64,000 nt of DNA from NCBI GenBank assembly GCA_026874595.1, contig CM049315.1, positions 4,894,664-4,958,663 on the forward strand, in the 5' to 3' direction. This DNA comes from Sipunculus nudus. Taxonomy: Eukaryota; Annelida; Sipuncula; Golfingiida; Sipunculidae. Shown here in pieces: positions 13,795 through 30,600 of this stretch (its first letter is position 1; each line of letters starts with the position of its first letter). Under the pieces are notes generated by a model. That model did no database searches and was not told where the DNA came from. It saw only the letters and a list, made by a program, of their open reading frames with translations. Made by a program: the position numbers and the translations under genes.

Positions 13795-14440
13795 AACGTC
13801 ATCACAATCATATAACCACCGGTCACGCATCATTACCAACATCATCAAAATCATATCACCACCGGTCACGTATAATTACGAACAGTATAATTACCAATAT
13901 TATCAAAAACACATCACCACCGGTCACGCATCATTACCAACATCATCTCATTCACATCACCGCCGGTCATGCCTCATTACAAACATCATTACAATCACAT
14001 CATCACCGGTCACACATCATTACCAACATCATCACAATCACATCACCACCGGTCATGCCTCATTACAAACATCATTACAATCACATCACCATCGGTCACC
14101 CATCATTACCAACATCATGATAATCATATCACCACCGGTCACGCATCATAACCAACATTATATCACCACCGGTCACGCATCATTACCAACATCATGAAAA
14201 TCTTATCACCACCGGTCAAGCATCATTACCAACATTATCAAAAAAAAAATCACCACAGGTCACACATCATTACCAATATTATCACAATCACATCACCATC
14301 GGTCACGCATCATTACAAACATCATCACAATGACATTACCGCCGGTCACGCATCATTACAAACATCATCACACTCACGTCACCACCGGTCACGCATCATT
14401 ACCAACATCATTACAATTACATCACCACCTACAAGTCACG
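13795..14440. repeat. 43-bp minisatellite (array B)
   Basis: About 15 copies of a unit with core CATCACCACCGGTCACGCAT followed by CATTACCAACATCATCACAA. The period, measured between successive CGGTCA words (13921 to 13964), is 43 bp; some units are shortened (for example around 14160). The + strand is C-rich and G-poor. Open frames here (13969-14151, 14194-14460, 14330-14707) are repeat translations dominated by His, Thr, Ser and Ile and are not genes. Confidence 0.93.
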
Positions 14441-14755
14441 CATCGTCACCACCATCATAATCAGCAGTTGCGACATAATTATACCACAATCATTATCGGA
14501 AACAAGACCAGCCCTATATCATCATCATCATTACTGTCAAAGCAAGAAATCACCATTGTCCCTATCACCAACAGTAACCGAACGTCCACACCACCACCAT
14601 CATCCTTATCACCCACCAAAACAAACATCACCACCGCCAATATCGCCAAAACCACCAACACAAAGTTATCACCACTAACACCATCACAAGCCCAATATCC
14701 TAGATAAAATCATCATAACCATCTTTATCACCACCTCTAGCACGAGCCCAACAGC
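14441..14755. repeat. Degenerate CAC/CAT-rich junction between arrays B and C
   Basis: Irregular CAC, CAT and ACC triplets without a fixed period, linking the 43-bp array to the next one. Words of array C (CCAACA, ATCACCATC) become recognisable toward the right end. Confidence 0.7.
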
Positions 14756-17700
14756 TTAACCAGAACCACAATCATCACCATCACCATCTCCACCACCACT
14801 AACAATAACCCAACATCCTAACCAGAACAACAATTATCACCATCAAAATCACCATCTCCGACACCACTGACAATAGCCCAAATTCCTAACCAGAACCACA
14901 ATCATCATCATCACAATCACCATCTCCACCACCACAAACATCCTAACCAGAACCACAATCATCACGATCACCATCTCCACCATCACTAACAATAGCCCAA
15001 CATCCTAACAAGAACCACAATCATCACCATCACCATCTGCACCACCACTATCAATAGCCTAACATCATAACCAGAACCACAATCATCATAATCACAATCA
15101 CCATCTCCACCACCACTAACAATAGCCCAACATCCTAACCAGAACCACAATCATCACCATCACAATCACCATCTCCACCACCACTAACAATAGCCCAACA
15201 TCCTAACCAGAACCACAATCATCACCATCAAAATCACCATCTGTACCACCACTAACAATAGCCTAACATCCTAACTAGAACCACAATCATCACCATCATC
15301 ACTAACAATAGCCAAACATCCTAACTAGAACCACAATCATCACCATCACAATCACCATCTCCACCTCCACTGACAATAGCCCAACATCCTAACCAGAACC
15401 ACAATCATCATAATCACAATCACCATCTCGACCACCACTAACAATAGCCCAACATCCTAACCAGAACCACAATCATCACAATCACCATCTCCACCACCAC
15501 TAACAATAGCCCAACATCATAACCAGAACCACAATCATCACCATCTCCACCACCACTAACAAAAGCCCAACATCCTCACGAGAACCAAAATAATCATCAT
15601 CACAATCACCATCTCCACCACCACTAACAATAGCCCAACATCCTAACCAGAACCACAATCATCACCATCTCCACCACCACTAACAATAGCCCAACATCTT
15701 CACGAGAACCACAATAATCATCATCACAATCACCATCTCCACCACCACTCACAATAACCCAACATCCTAACCAGAACTACAATCATCACCATCTCCACCA
15801 CCACTAACAATAGCCCAACATCCTCACGAGAACCACAATAATCATCATCACAATCACCATCTCCACCACCACTAACAATAACCCAACATCCTAACCAGAA
15901 CCACAATCATCACAATCACCATCTCCACCACCACTAACAATAGCCCAACATCATAACCAGAACCACAATCATTATCATCACAATCACCATCTCCACCACC
16001 ACTAACAATAGCCCAACATCCTCACCAGAACCACAATCATCACCATCACAATCACCATCTGTACCACCAATAACAATAGCCCAACATCCTAACCAGAACC
16101 ACAATCATCATCATCACAATCACCATCTCCACCACGACTAACAATAGCCCAACATCCTAACTAGAACCACAATCATCACCATCACAATCACCATTTCCAC
16201 CACCACTAACAATAGCCAAACATCCTAACCAGAACCACAATCATCACCATCACAATCACCATCTCCAGCACCACTAACAATAGCCCAACATCCTAACCAG
16301 AACCACAATCATCACCATCACCATCTCCACCACCACTAACAATAGCATAACATCCTAACTAGAACCACAATCATCACCATCACCATCACCACTAACAATA
16401 GCCCAATATCCTAACTAGAACCACAATCATCACCATCACAATCACCATCTCCACCACCACTAACAATAGCCTAACATCCTAACCAGAACCACAATTATCA
16501 CCATCACAATCACCATCTCCACCACCACTGACAATAGCCCAACATCCTAACCAGAACCACAATCATCACCATCACCATCTCCACCACCACTTACAATAGC
16601 CCAACATCCTAAACAGAACCACAATCATCACAATCACCATCTCCACCACCACTAACAATAACCCAACATCCTAACCAGAACCACAATTATCACCATCAAA
16701 ATCACCATCTCCGACACCACTGACAATAGCCCAACATCCTAACCAGAACCACAATCATCATCATCACAATCACCATCTGCACCACCACTATCAATAGCCT
16801 AACATCATAACCAGAACCACAATCATCTTAATCACAATCACCATCTCGACCACCACTAACAATAGCCCAACATCCTAACCAGAACCACAATCATCACAAT
16901 CACCATCTCCACCACCACTAACAATAGCCCAACATCCTAACCAGAACCACTATCATTATCATCACAATCACCACCACCACTAACAATAGCCCAACATCCT
17001 AACCAGAACCACAATCATCACAATCTCCATCTCCACCACCACTGACAATAGCCCAACATCCTAAACAGAACCACAATCATCACCATCACCATCACCACCA
17101 CCACTAACAATAGCCCAACATCCTAACCAGAACCACAATCATCATCATCTCCATCTCCACCACCACTGACAATAGCCCAACATCCTGACCAGAACCACAA
17201 TCATCACCATCTCGACCACCACTAACAATAGCCCAACATCCTAACCAGAACCACAATCATCACAATCGCCATCTCCACCACCACTAACAATAGCCCAACA
17301 TCCTAACCAGAACCACAATCATTATCATCACAATCACCACCACCACTAACAATAGCCCAACATCCTAACCAGAACCACAATCATCATCATCTCCATCTCC
17401 TCCACCACTGACAATAGCCCAACATCCTAAACAGAACCACAATCATCACCATCACCATCACCACCACCACTAACAATAGCCCAACATCCTAACCAGAACC
17501 ACAATCATCATCATCTCCATCTCCACCACCACTGACAATAGCCCAACATCCTAACCAGAAGCACAATCATCATCATCACAATCACCATCTGCACCACCAC
17601 TATCAATAGCCTAACATCATAACCAGAACCACAATCATCATAATCACAATCACCATCTCGACCACCACTAACAATAGCCCAACATCCTCACGAGAACCAC

Positions 17701-18611
17701 AATAATCATCATCACAATCACCATCTCCACCACCACTAACAATAGCCCAACATCCTAACCAGAACCACAATCATCACAATCACCATCTCCACCACCACTA
17801 ACAATAGCCCAACATCCTAACCAGAACCACAATCATCACCATCTCCACCACCACTAACAATAGCCCAACATCCTCACGAGAACCACAATAATCATCATCA
17901 CAATCACCATCTCCACCACCACTAACAATAGCCCAACATCCTAACCAGAACCACAATCATCACCATCTCCACCACCACTAACAATAGCCCAACATCCTCA
18001 CGAGAACCACAATAATCATCATCACAATCACCATCTCCACCACCACTCACAATAACCCAACATCCTAACCAGAACTACAATCATCACCATCTCCACCACC
18101 ACTAACAATAGCCCAACATCCACACGAGAACCACAATAATCATCATCACAATCACCTTTTCCACCACCACTAACAATAACCCAACATCCTAACCAGAACC
18201 ACAATCATCACAATCACCATCTCCATCACCACTTACAATAGCCTAACATCCTAACCAGAACCACAATCATCACCATCACCATCACCATCTCCACCACCAC
18301 TAACAATAGCCCAACATCCTAACAAGAACCACAATAATCATCATCACAATCACCATCTCCACCACCACTAACAATAGCCCAACATCCTAACCAGAACCAC
18401 AATCATCACCATCACAATCTCCACCACCACTAACAATAGCCCAACATCCTAAACAGAAGCAGAATCATCACCATCACCATCACCACCACCACTAACAATA
18501 GCCCAACATCCAAACCAGAACCACAATCATCACCATCACTATCTCCACCACCACTAACAATAGCCCAACAACCTAACCAGAACCAAAACCACAATCATCA
18601 TAATCACCATC
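14756..18611. repeat. 56/62/68-bp length-quantised minisatellite (array C)
   Basis: Roughly 60 copies of a unit with constant part CATCCTAACCAGAACCACAA and ACCACTAACAATAGCCC, plus a variable linker of ATCACC/ATCACA hexamers. Successive TAACAATAGC-type words are 68, 62, 56, 68 and 56 bp apart (15371, 15439, 15501, 15557, 15625, 15681), so unit length changes in 6-bp steps set by the number of linker hexamers. A recurrent variant carries CCTCACGAGAACCAC. The + strand is C-rich with very few G. Confidence 0.95.
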
Positions 18612-18663
18612 ATCGCGAACCCTACCACCATCAAGAATCACCCTTACCTATACAGCCATCATC
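18612..18663. other. Junction between arrays C and D
   Basis: About 50 bases of CATCATCG and CTACCACC-type sequence that fit neither period. Confidence 0.6.
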
Positions 18664-21600
18664 GTCGTTGCCGTCAAAAGCACGCAACACCCGCCAGCTT
18701 GATCCCAAACACAACCGTCACCACCACCAACATCAAACATCTTTACTAATATCACAAACACTAACCCAACATCCTAACTACCCCCCGACCCCCCACCATC
18801 ATCATCATCATCATAGTCATTATCATTATAACACCACAACCACGCCACAACCGACACCTTGATCCCAAACACAAGCGGCAGCACTACCAACATCAATACA
18901 TCTTTACTAATATCAAAAACACTTACACAACATCCTAACTACACCCCCCCCCCCCACGATCATCATCATCTTAGTCATCATCCTTATAACACCACAACCA
19001 CGCCACACCCGACACCTTGACCCCAAACACAACCGGCACCAGCACCAACATCAAAACATCTTTACTAATATCAAAAACACTTACCCAACATCCTAACTAC
19101 ACCCCCCCCCCCCCATGATCATCATCATCATAGTCATCATCCTTATAACACCACAACCACGCCACACCCGACACCTTGATCCCAAACACAACCGGCACCA
19201 CCACCAACATCATACATCCTTACCAATATCACAAACACTAACCCAACATCCTAACTACCCCCCCCCCACCAACATCATCATCATCATCATAATAGTCATC
19301 ATCCTTATAACACCACAACCACGTCACACCCGACACCTTGATCCCAAACACAACCGGCACCACCACCGACATCAATACTTCATTACCAATATCACAAACA
19401 CTAACCAAACATCCTAACTACCCCCCCTCCACCAACATCATCATCATCATAGTCATCATCATTATAACACCACAACCACGCCACACCCGCCACCTTGATC
19501 CCAAACACAACCGGCACCACCACCAACATCATACATCCTTACCAATATCACAAACACTAACCAAACATCCTAACTACACCCCCCCCCCCCCACCACCATC
19601 ATCATCATCATCATCAAAGTCATCATCATTACAACACCACAACCACGCCACATCCGACACCTTGATCCCAAACACAACCGGCACCACCACCAACACCATA
19701 CATCCTTACCAATATCACAAACACTAACCAAACATCCTAACAACCCCTCCCCCCACCAACATCATCATCATCATCATAGTCATCATCATTACAACACCAC
19801 AACCACGACACACCCGACACCTTGATCCCAAACACAACCGGCATCACCACCAACATCATACATCCTTACCAATATCACAAACACTAACCAAACATCCTAA
19901 CTACACCCCCCCACCTCCATCATCATCATCATCATCAAAGACATCATCATTACAACACCACAACCACGCCACATCCGACACTTTGATCCCAAACACAACC
20001 GGCACCACCACCAACATCATACATCCTTACCAATATCACAAACACTAACCCAACATCCTAACTACCCTCCCCCCCCCCCCCCAACCACCATCATCATCAT
20101 CATAGTCTTCATCATTACAACACCACAACCACGCTACAACCGACACCTTGATCCCAAACACAACCGGCACCACCACCAACATCAAAACATCTTTACCAAT
20201 ATCACAAACACTAACCCAACATCCTAACTACCCCCCGACCCCCCACCATCATCATCATCATCATAGTCATCATCATTATAACACCACAACCACGCCACAA
20301 CCGACACCTTGATCCCAAACACAAGCGGCACCACCACCAACATCAATACTTCATTACCAATATCAAAAACACTTACCCAACATCCTAACTACACCCCCCC
20401 CCCCCCATGATCATCATCATCATAGTCATCATCCTTATAACACCACAGCCACGTCACACCCGACACCTTGATCCCACACACAACCGGCACCAGCACCAAC
20501 ATCATACATCCTTACCAATATCACAAACACTAACTAAACATCCTAACAACCCCCCCCCCACCACCACCATCATCATCATCATCATCAAAGTCATCATCAT
20601 TACAACACCACAACCACGCCACACCCGACACCTTGATCCCAAACACAACCGGCACCACCACCGACATCATACATCCTTACCAATATCACAAACACTAACC
20701 AAACATCCTAACTACACCCCCCCCCCCCCCCATGATCATCATCATCATAGTCATCATCCTTATAACACCACAACCACGTCACACCCGACACCTTGATCCC
20801 ACACACAACCGGCACCACCACCGTTATAATACATCCTTACCAATATTACAAACACTAACCAAACATCCTAACAACCCCCCCCCCCCACCACCATCATCAT
20901 CATCATCATCAAAGTCATCATCATTACAACACCACAACCACGCCATATCCGACACCTTGATCCCAAACACAACCGGCACTACCACCGACATCATACATCC
21001 TTACCAATATCACAAACACTAACCCAACATCCTAACTACACCCCCCCCCCCACCACCATCATCATCAAAGTCATCATCATTACAACACCACAACCACGTC
21101 ACACCCGACACCTTGATCCCAAACACAACCGGCACCAGCACCGACATCATACATCCTTACCAATATCACAAACACTAACCAAACATCCTAACTACACCCC
21201 CCCCCCACCACCACCATCACCATCATCATCATAGTCATCATCCTTATAACACCACAACCACGTCACACCCGACACCTTGATCCCAAACACAACCGGCACC
21301 ACCACCGACATCATACATCCTTACCAATATCACAAACACTAACCAAACATCCTAACTACTCCCCCCCCCACCACCATCATCATCATCATCAAAGTCATCA
21401 TCATTACAACACCACAACCACGCCACACCCGACACCTTGATCCCAAACACAACCGGCACCACCACCGACATCATACATCCTTACCAATATCACAAACACT
21501 AACCCAACATCCTAACTACCCCCCGACCCCCCCCCCACCATCATCATTATCATCATCATCAAAGTCATCATCATTACAACACCACAACCACGTCACACCC

Positions 21601-24600
21601 GACACCTTGATCCCAAACACAACCGGCACCACCACCGACATCATACATCCTTACCAATATCACAAACACTAACCAAACATCCTAACTACCCCCCCCCCCC
21701 CCACCACCATCATCATCATCATCATCATCAAAGTCATCATCATTACAACACCACAACCACGTCACACCCGACACCTTGATCCCAAACACAACCGGCAGCA
21801 CCACCAACATCATACATCCTTACCAATATCACAAACACTAACCAAACATCCTAACTACCCCCGACCCTCCACCATCATCATCATCATCATAGTCATCATC
21901 ATTACAACACCACAACCACGCCACATCCGACACCTTGATCCCAAACACAACCGGCACCACCACCAACATCATACATCCTTACCAATATCACAAACACTTA
22001 CCAAACATCCTAACTCCCCCCCCCCCCCCACCACCATCATCAAAGTCATCATCATTACAACACCACAACCACGCCACATCCGACACCTTGATCCCAAACA
22101 CAACCGGCACCACCACCGACATTAATACTTCATTACCAATATCACAAACACTAACCAAACATCCTAACTCCCCCCCCCCCCCCCCCACCACCATCATCAT
22201 CATCAAAGTCATCATCATTACAACACCACAACCACGCCACACCCGACACCTTGATCCCAAACACAACCGGCACCACCACCAACATCAATACTTCATTACC
22301 AATATCACAAACACTAACCCAACATCCTAACTACCCCCCGACCACCCACCATCATCATCATCATCATAGTCATCATCATTATAACACCACAACCACGCCA
22401 CAACCGACACCTTGATCCCAAACACAAGCGGCACCACCACCAACATCAATACTTCATTACCAATATCAAAAACACTTACCCAACATCCTAACTACACCCC
22501 CCCCCCCCCATGATCATCATCATCATAGTCATCATCCTTATAACACCACAACCACGTCACACCCGACACCTTGATCCCACACACAACCGGCACCAGCACC
22601 AACATCATACATCCTTACCAATATCACAAACACTAACTAAACATCCTAACAACCCCCCCCCCCCCCCCCCACCACCATCATCATCATCATCATCAAAGTC
22701 ATCATCATTACAACACCACAACCACGCCACACCCGACACCTTGATCCCAAACAAAACCGGCACCACCACCGACATCATACATCCTTACCAATATCACAAA
22801 CACTAACCAAACATCCTAACTACACCCCCACCCCCCCATGATCATCATCATCATAGTCATCATCCTTATAACACCACAACCACGTCACACCCGACACCTT
22901 GATCCCACACACAACCGGCACCACCACCGACATCATACATCCTTACCAATATTACAAACACTAACCAAACATCCTAACAACCCCCCCCCCCCACCACCAT
23001 CATCATCATCATCATCAAAGTCATCATCATTACAACACCACAACCACGCCACATCCGACACCTTGATCCCAAACACAACCGGCACTACCACCGACATCAT
23101 ACATCCTTACCAATATCACAAACACTAACCAAACATCCTAACTACACCCCCCCCCCCACCACCATCATCATCATCATCATCAAAGTCATCATCATTACAA
23201 CACCACAACCACGCCACATCCGACACTTTGATCCCAAACACAACCGGCACCACCACCAACATCATACATCCTTACCAATATCACAAACACTAACCCAACA
23301 TCCTAACTACCCTCCCCCCCCCCCAACCACCATCATCATCATCATAGTCTTCATCATTACAACACCACAACCACGCTACAACCGACACCTTGATCCCAAA
23401 CACAACCGGCACCACCACCAACATCAAAACATCTTTACCAATATCACAAACACTAACCCAACATCCTAACTACCCCCCGACCCCCCACCATCATCATCAT
23501 CATCATAGTCATCATCATTATAACACCACAACCACGCCACAACCGACACCTTGATCCCAAACACAAGCGGCACCACCACCAACATCAATACTTCATTACC
23601 AATATCAAAAACACTTACCCAACATCCTAACTACACCCCCCCCCCATGATCATCATCATCATAGTCATCATCCTTATAACACCACAACCACGTCACACCC
23701 GACACCTTGATCCCACACACAACCGGCACCAGCACCAACATCATACATCCTTACCAATATCACAAACACTAACTAAACATCCTAACAACCCCCCCCCATC
23801 ACCATCATCATCATCAAAGTCATCATCATTACAACACCACAACCACGCCACACCCGACACCTTGATCCCAAACACAACCGGCACCACCACCGACATCATA
23901 CATCCTTACCAATATCACAAACACTAACCAAACATCCTAACTACACCCCCCCCCCCCCCCCATGATCATCATCATCATAGTCATCATCCTTATAACACCA
24001 CAACCACGTCACACCCGACACCTTGATCCCACACACAACCGGCACCACCACCGACATCATACATCCTTACCAATATTACAAACACTAACCAAACATCCTA
24101 ACAACCCCCCCCCCCCACCACCATCATCATCATCATCATCAAAGTCATCATCATTACAACACCACAACCACGCCACATCCGACACCTTGATCCCAAACAC
24201 AACCGGCACTACCACCGACATCATACATCCTTACCAATATCACAAACACTAACCCAACATCCTAACTACACCCCCCCCCCCCACCACCATCATCATCAAA
24301 GTCATCATCATTACAACACCACAACCACGTCACACCCGACACCTTGATCCCAAACACAACCGGCACCACCACCGACATCATACATCCTTACCAATATCAC
24401 AAACACTAACCAAACATCCTAACTACACCCCCCCCCCCATCACCACCATCACCATCATCATCATAGTCATCATCCTTATAACACCACAACCACGTCACAC
24501 CCGACACCTTGATCCCAAACACAACCGGCACCACCACCGACATCATACATCCTTACCAATATCACAAACACTAACCAAACATCCTAACTACCCCCCCCCC

Positions 24601-27600
24601 CACCACCATCAGCATCATCATCAAAGTCATCATCATTACAACACCACAACCACGCCACACCCGACACCTTGATCCCAAACACAACCGGCACCACCACCGA
24701 CATCATACATCCTTACCAATATCACAAACACTAACCCAACATCCTAACTACCCCCCGACCCCCCCCCCACCATCATCATTATCATCATCATCAAAGTCAT
24801 CATCATTACAACACCACAACCACGTCACACCCGACACCTTGATCCCAAACACAACCGGCACCACCACCGACATCATACATCCTTACCAATATCACAAACA
24901 CTAACCAAACATCCTAACAACCCCCCCCCCACCACCATCATCATCATCATCATCAAAGTCATCATCATTACAACACCACAACCACGTCACACCCGACACC
25001 TTGATCCCAAACACAACCGGCACCACCACCAACATCATACATCCTTACCAATATCACAAACACTAACCAAACATCCTAACTACCCCCGACCCTCCACCAT
25101 CATCATTATCATCATAGTCATCATCATTACAACACCACAACCACGCCACATCCGACACCTTGATCCCAAACACAACCGGCACCACCACCAACATCATACA
25201 TCCTTACCAATATCACAAACACTTACCAAACATCCTAACTCCCCCCCCCCCCCCCCACCACCATCATCAAAGTCATCATCATTACAACACCACAACCACG
25301 CCACATCCGACACCTTGATCCCAAACACAACCGGCACCACCACCGACATCAATACTTCATTACCAATATCACAAACACTAACCAAACATCCTAACTCCCC
25401 CCCCCCCCCACCACCATCATCATCATCAAAGTCATCATCATTACAACACCACACCCACGCCACACCCGACACCTTGATCCAAAACACAACCGGCACCACC
25501 ACCAACATCATACATCCTTACCAATATCACAAACACTATCCAAACATCCTAACTACCCCCCCCCCCCCTCCAACATCATCATCATCATCAAAGTCATCAT
25601 CATTATAACACCACAACCACGCCACACCCGACACCTTGATCCCAAACACAACCGGCACCACCACCAACATCAATACTTCATTACCAATATCACAAACACT
25701 AACCAAACATCCTAACTACCCCCGACCCTCCACCATCATCATCATCATCATAGTCATCATCATTACAACACCACAACCACGCCACATCCGACACCTTGAT
25801 CCCAAACACAACCGGCACCACCACCAACATCATACATCCTTACCAATATCACAAACACTTACCAAACATCCTAACTCCCCCCCCCCACCACCATCATCAA
25901 AGTCATCATCATTACAACACCACAACCACGCCACATCCGACACCTTGATCCCAAACACAACCGGCACCACCACCGACATCAATACTTCATTACCAATATC
26001 ACAAACACTAACCAAACATCCTAACTCCCCCCCCCCCCCCACCACCATCATCATCATCAAAGTCATCATCATTACAACACCACAACCACGCCACACCCGA
26101 CACCTTGATCCAAAACACAACCGGCACCACCACCAACATCATACACCCTTACCAATATCACAAACACTATCCAAACATCCTAACTACCCCCCCCCCCCCC
26201 CTCCAACATCATCATCATCATCAAAGTCATCATCATTATAACACCACAACCACGCCACACCCGACACCTTGATCCCAAACACAACCGGCACCACCACCAA
26301 CATCAATACTTCATTACCAATATCACAAACACTAACCCAACATCCTAACTACCCCCCGACCCCCCACCATCATCATCATCATCATAGTCATCATCATTAT
26401 AACACCACAACCACGCCACAACCGACACCTTGATCCCAAACACAAGCGGCACCACCACCAACATCAATACTTCATTACCAATATCAAAAACACTTACCCA
26501 ACATCTAACTACACCCCCCCCCCCCCCATGATCATCATCATCATAGTCATCATCCTTATAACACCACAACCACGTCACACCCGACACCTTGATCCCACAC
26601 ACAACCGGCACCAGCACCAACATCATACATCCTTACCAATATCACAAACACTAACTAAACATCCTAACAACCCCCCCCCCCCACCACCATCATCATCATC
26701 ATCATCAAAGTCATCATCATTACAACACCACAACCACGCCACACCCGACACCTTGATCCCAAACACAACCGGCACCACCACCGACATCATACATCCTTAC
26801 CAATATCACAAACACTAACCAAACATCCTAACTACACCCCCCCCCCCATGATCATCATCATCATAGTCATCATCCTTATAACACCACAACCACGTCACAC
26901 CCGACACCTTGATCCCACACACAACCGGCACCACCACCGACATCATACATCCTTACCAATATTACAAACACTAACCAAACATCCTAACAACCCCCCCCCC
27001 ACCACCATCATCTTCATCATCAAAGTCATCATCATTACAACACCACAACCACGCCACATCCGACACCTTGATCCCAAACACAACCGGCACTACCACCGAC
27101 ATCATACATCCTTACCAATATCACAAACACTAACCAAACATCCTAACTACACCCCCCCCCCCCCCACCACCATCATCATCATCATCATCATCAAAGTCAT
27201 CATCATTACAACACCACAACCACGCCACATCCGACACCTTGATCCCAAACACAACCGGCACCACCACCAACACCATACATCCTTACCAATATCACAAACA
27301 CTAACCAAACATCCTAACAACCCCTCCCCCCACCAACATCATCATCATCATCATAGTCATCATCATTACAACACCACAACCACGACACACCCGACACCTT
27401 GATCCCAAACACAACCGGCACCACCACCAACATCATACATCCTTACCAATATCACAAACACTAACCAAACATCCTAACTACACCCCCCCCCCCCCCACCT
27501 CCATCATCATCATCATCATCAAAGACATCATCATTACAACACCACAACCACGCCACATCCGACACTTTGATCCCAAACACAACCGGCACCACCACCAACA

Positions 27601-30600
27601 TCATACATCCTTACCAATATCACAAACACTAACCCAACATCCTAACTACCCTCCCCCCCCCCAACCACCATCATCATCATCATAGTCTTCATCATTACAA
27701 CACCACAACCACGCTACAACCGACACCTTGATCCCAAACACAACCGGCACCACCACCAACATCAAAACATCTTTACCAATATCACAAACACTAACCCAAC
27801 ATCCTAACTACCCCCCGACCCCCCACCATCATCATCATCATCATAGTCATCATCATTATAACACCACAACCACGCCACAACCGACACCTTGATCCCAAAC
27901 ACAAGCGGCACCACCACCAACATCAATACTTCATTACCAATATCAAAAACACTTACCCAACATCCTAACTACACCCCCCCCCCCCCCATGATCATCATCA
28001 TCATAGTCATCATCCTTATAACACCACAACCACGTCACACCCGACACCTTGATCCCACACACAACCGGCACCACCACCGACATCATACATCCTTACCAAT
28101 ATTACAAACACTAACCAAACATCCTAACAACCCCCCCCCACCACCATCATCTTCATCATCAAAGTCATCATCATTACAACACCACAACCACGCCACATCC
28201 GACACCTTGATCCCAAACACAACCGGCACTACCACCGACATCATACATCCTTACCAATATCACAAACACTAACCAAACATCCTAACTACACCCCCCCCCC
28301 CCCACCACCATCATCATCATCATCATCAAAGTCATCATCATTACAACACCACAACCACGCCACATCCGACACCTTGATCCCAAACACAACCGGCACCACC
28401 ACCAACACCATACATCCTTACCAATATCACAAACACTAACCAAACATCCTAACAACCCCTCCCCCCACCAACATCATCATCATCATCATAGTCATCATCA
28501 TTACAACACCACAACCACGACACACCCGACACCTTGATCCCAAACACAACCGGCACCACCACCAACATCATACATCCTTACCAATATCACAAACACTAAC
28601 CAAACATCCTAACTACACCCCCCCCCCCCCACCTCCATCATCATCATCATCATCAAAGACATCATCATTACAACACCACAACCACGCCACATCCGACACT
28701 TTGATCCCAAACACAACCGGCACCACCACCAACATCATACATCCTTACCAATATCACAAACACTAACCCAACATCCTAACTACCCTCCCCCCCCCCAACC
28801 ACCATCATCATCATCATAGTCTTCATCATTACAACACCACAACCACGCTACAACCGACACCTTGATCCCAAACACAACCGGCACCACCACCAACATCAAA
28901 ACATCTTTACCAATATCACAAACACTAACCCAACATCCTAACTACCCCCCGACCCCCCACCATCATCATCATCATCATAGTCATCATCATTATAACACCA
29001 CAACCACGCCACAACCGACACCTTGATCCCAAACACAAGCGGCACCACCACCAACATCAATACTTCATTACCAATATCAAAAACACTTACCCAACATCCT
29101 AACTACACCCCCCCCCCATGATCATCATCATCATAGTCATCATCCTTATAACACCACAACCACGTCACACCCGACACCTTGATCCCACACACAACCGGCA
29201 CCAGCACCAACATCATACATCCTTACCAATATCACAAACACTAACTAAACATCCTAACAACCCCCCCCCCACCACCATCATCATCATCATCATCAAAGTC
29301 ATCATCATTACAACACCACAACCACGCCACACCCGACACCTTGATCCCAAACACAACCGGCACCACCACCGACATCATACATCCTTACCAATATCACAAA
29401 CACTAACCAAACATCCTAACTACACCCCCCCCCCCCATGATCATCATCATCATAGTCATCATCCTTATAACACCACAACCACGTCACACCCGACACCTTG
29501 ATCCCACACACAACCGGCACCACCACCGACATCATACATCCTTACCAATATTACAAACACTAACCAAACATCCTAACAACCCCCCCCCCCCCACCACCAT
29601 CATCATCATCATCATCAAAGTCATCATCATTACAACACCACAACCACGCCACATCCGACACCTTGATCCCAAACACAACCGGCACTACCACCGACATCAT
29701 ACATCCTTACCAATATCACAAACACTAACCCAACATCCTAACTACACCCCCCCCACCTCCATCATCATCAAAGTCATCATCATTACAACACCACAACCAC
29801 GTCACACCCGACACCTTGATCCCAAACACAACCGGCACCACCACCGACATCATACATCCTTACCAATATCACAAACACTAACCAAACATCCTAACTACAC
29901 CCCCCCACCACCACCATCACCATCATCATCATAGTCATCATCCTTATAACACCACAACCACGTCACACCCGACACCTTGATCCCAAACACAACCGGCACC
30001 ACCACCGACATCATACATCCTTACCAATATCACAAACACTAACCAAACATCCTAACTACCCCCCCCCCCCACCACCATCATCATCATCATCAAAGTCATC
30101 ATCATTACAACACCACAACCACGCCACACCCGACACCTTGATCCCAAACACAACCGGCACCACCACCAACATCATACATCCTTACCAATATCACAAACAC
30201 TAACCCAACATCCTAACTACCCCCCGACCCCCCCCCCCCCACCATCATCATTATCATCATCATCAAAGTCATCATCATTACAACACCACAACCACGTCAC
30301 ACCCGACACCTTGATCCCAAACACAACCGGCACCACCACCGACATCATACATCCTTACCAATATCACAAACACTAACCAAACATCCTAACTACCCCCCCC
30401 CCCCCCACCACCATCATCATCATCATCATCAAAGTCATCATCATTACAACACCACAACCACGTCACACCCGACACCTTGATCCCAAACACAACCGGCACC
30501 ACCACCAACATCATACATCCTTACCAATATCACAAACACTAACCAAACATCCTAACTACCCCCGACCCTCCACCATCATCATCATCATCATAGTCATCAT

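Noticed and set aside
25636-26241. 201-codon plus-strand open frame, with overlapping minus-strand frames, in the 158-bp satellite
   Set aside because: Translation consists only of the satellite unit (HLDPKHNRHHHQHH, SLPISQTLTKHPN). Frames exist on both strands and break with C-tract length changes.
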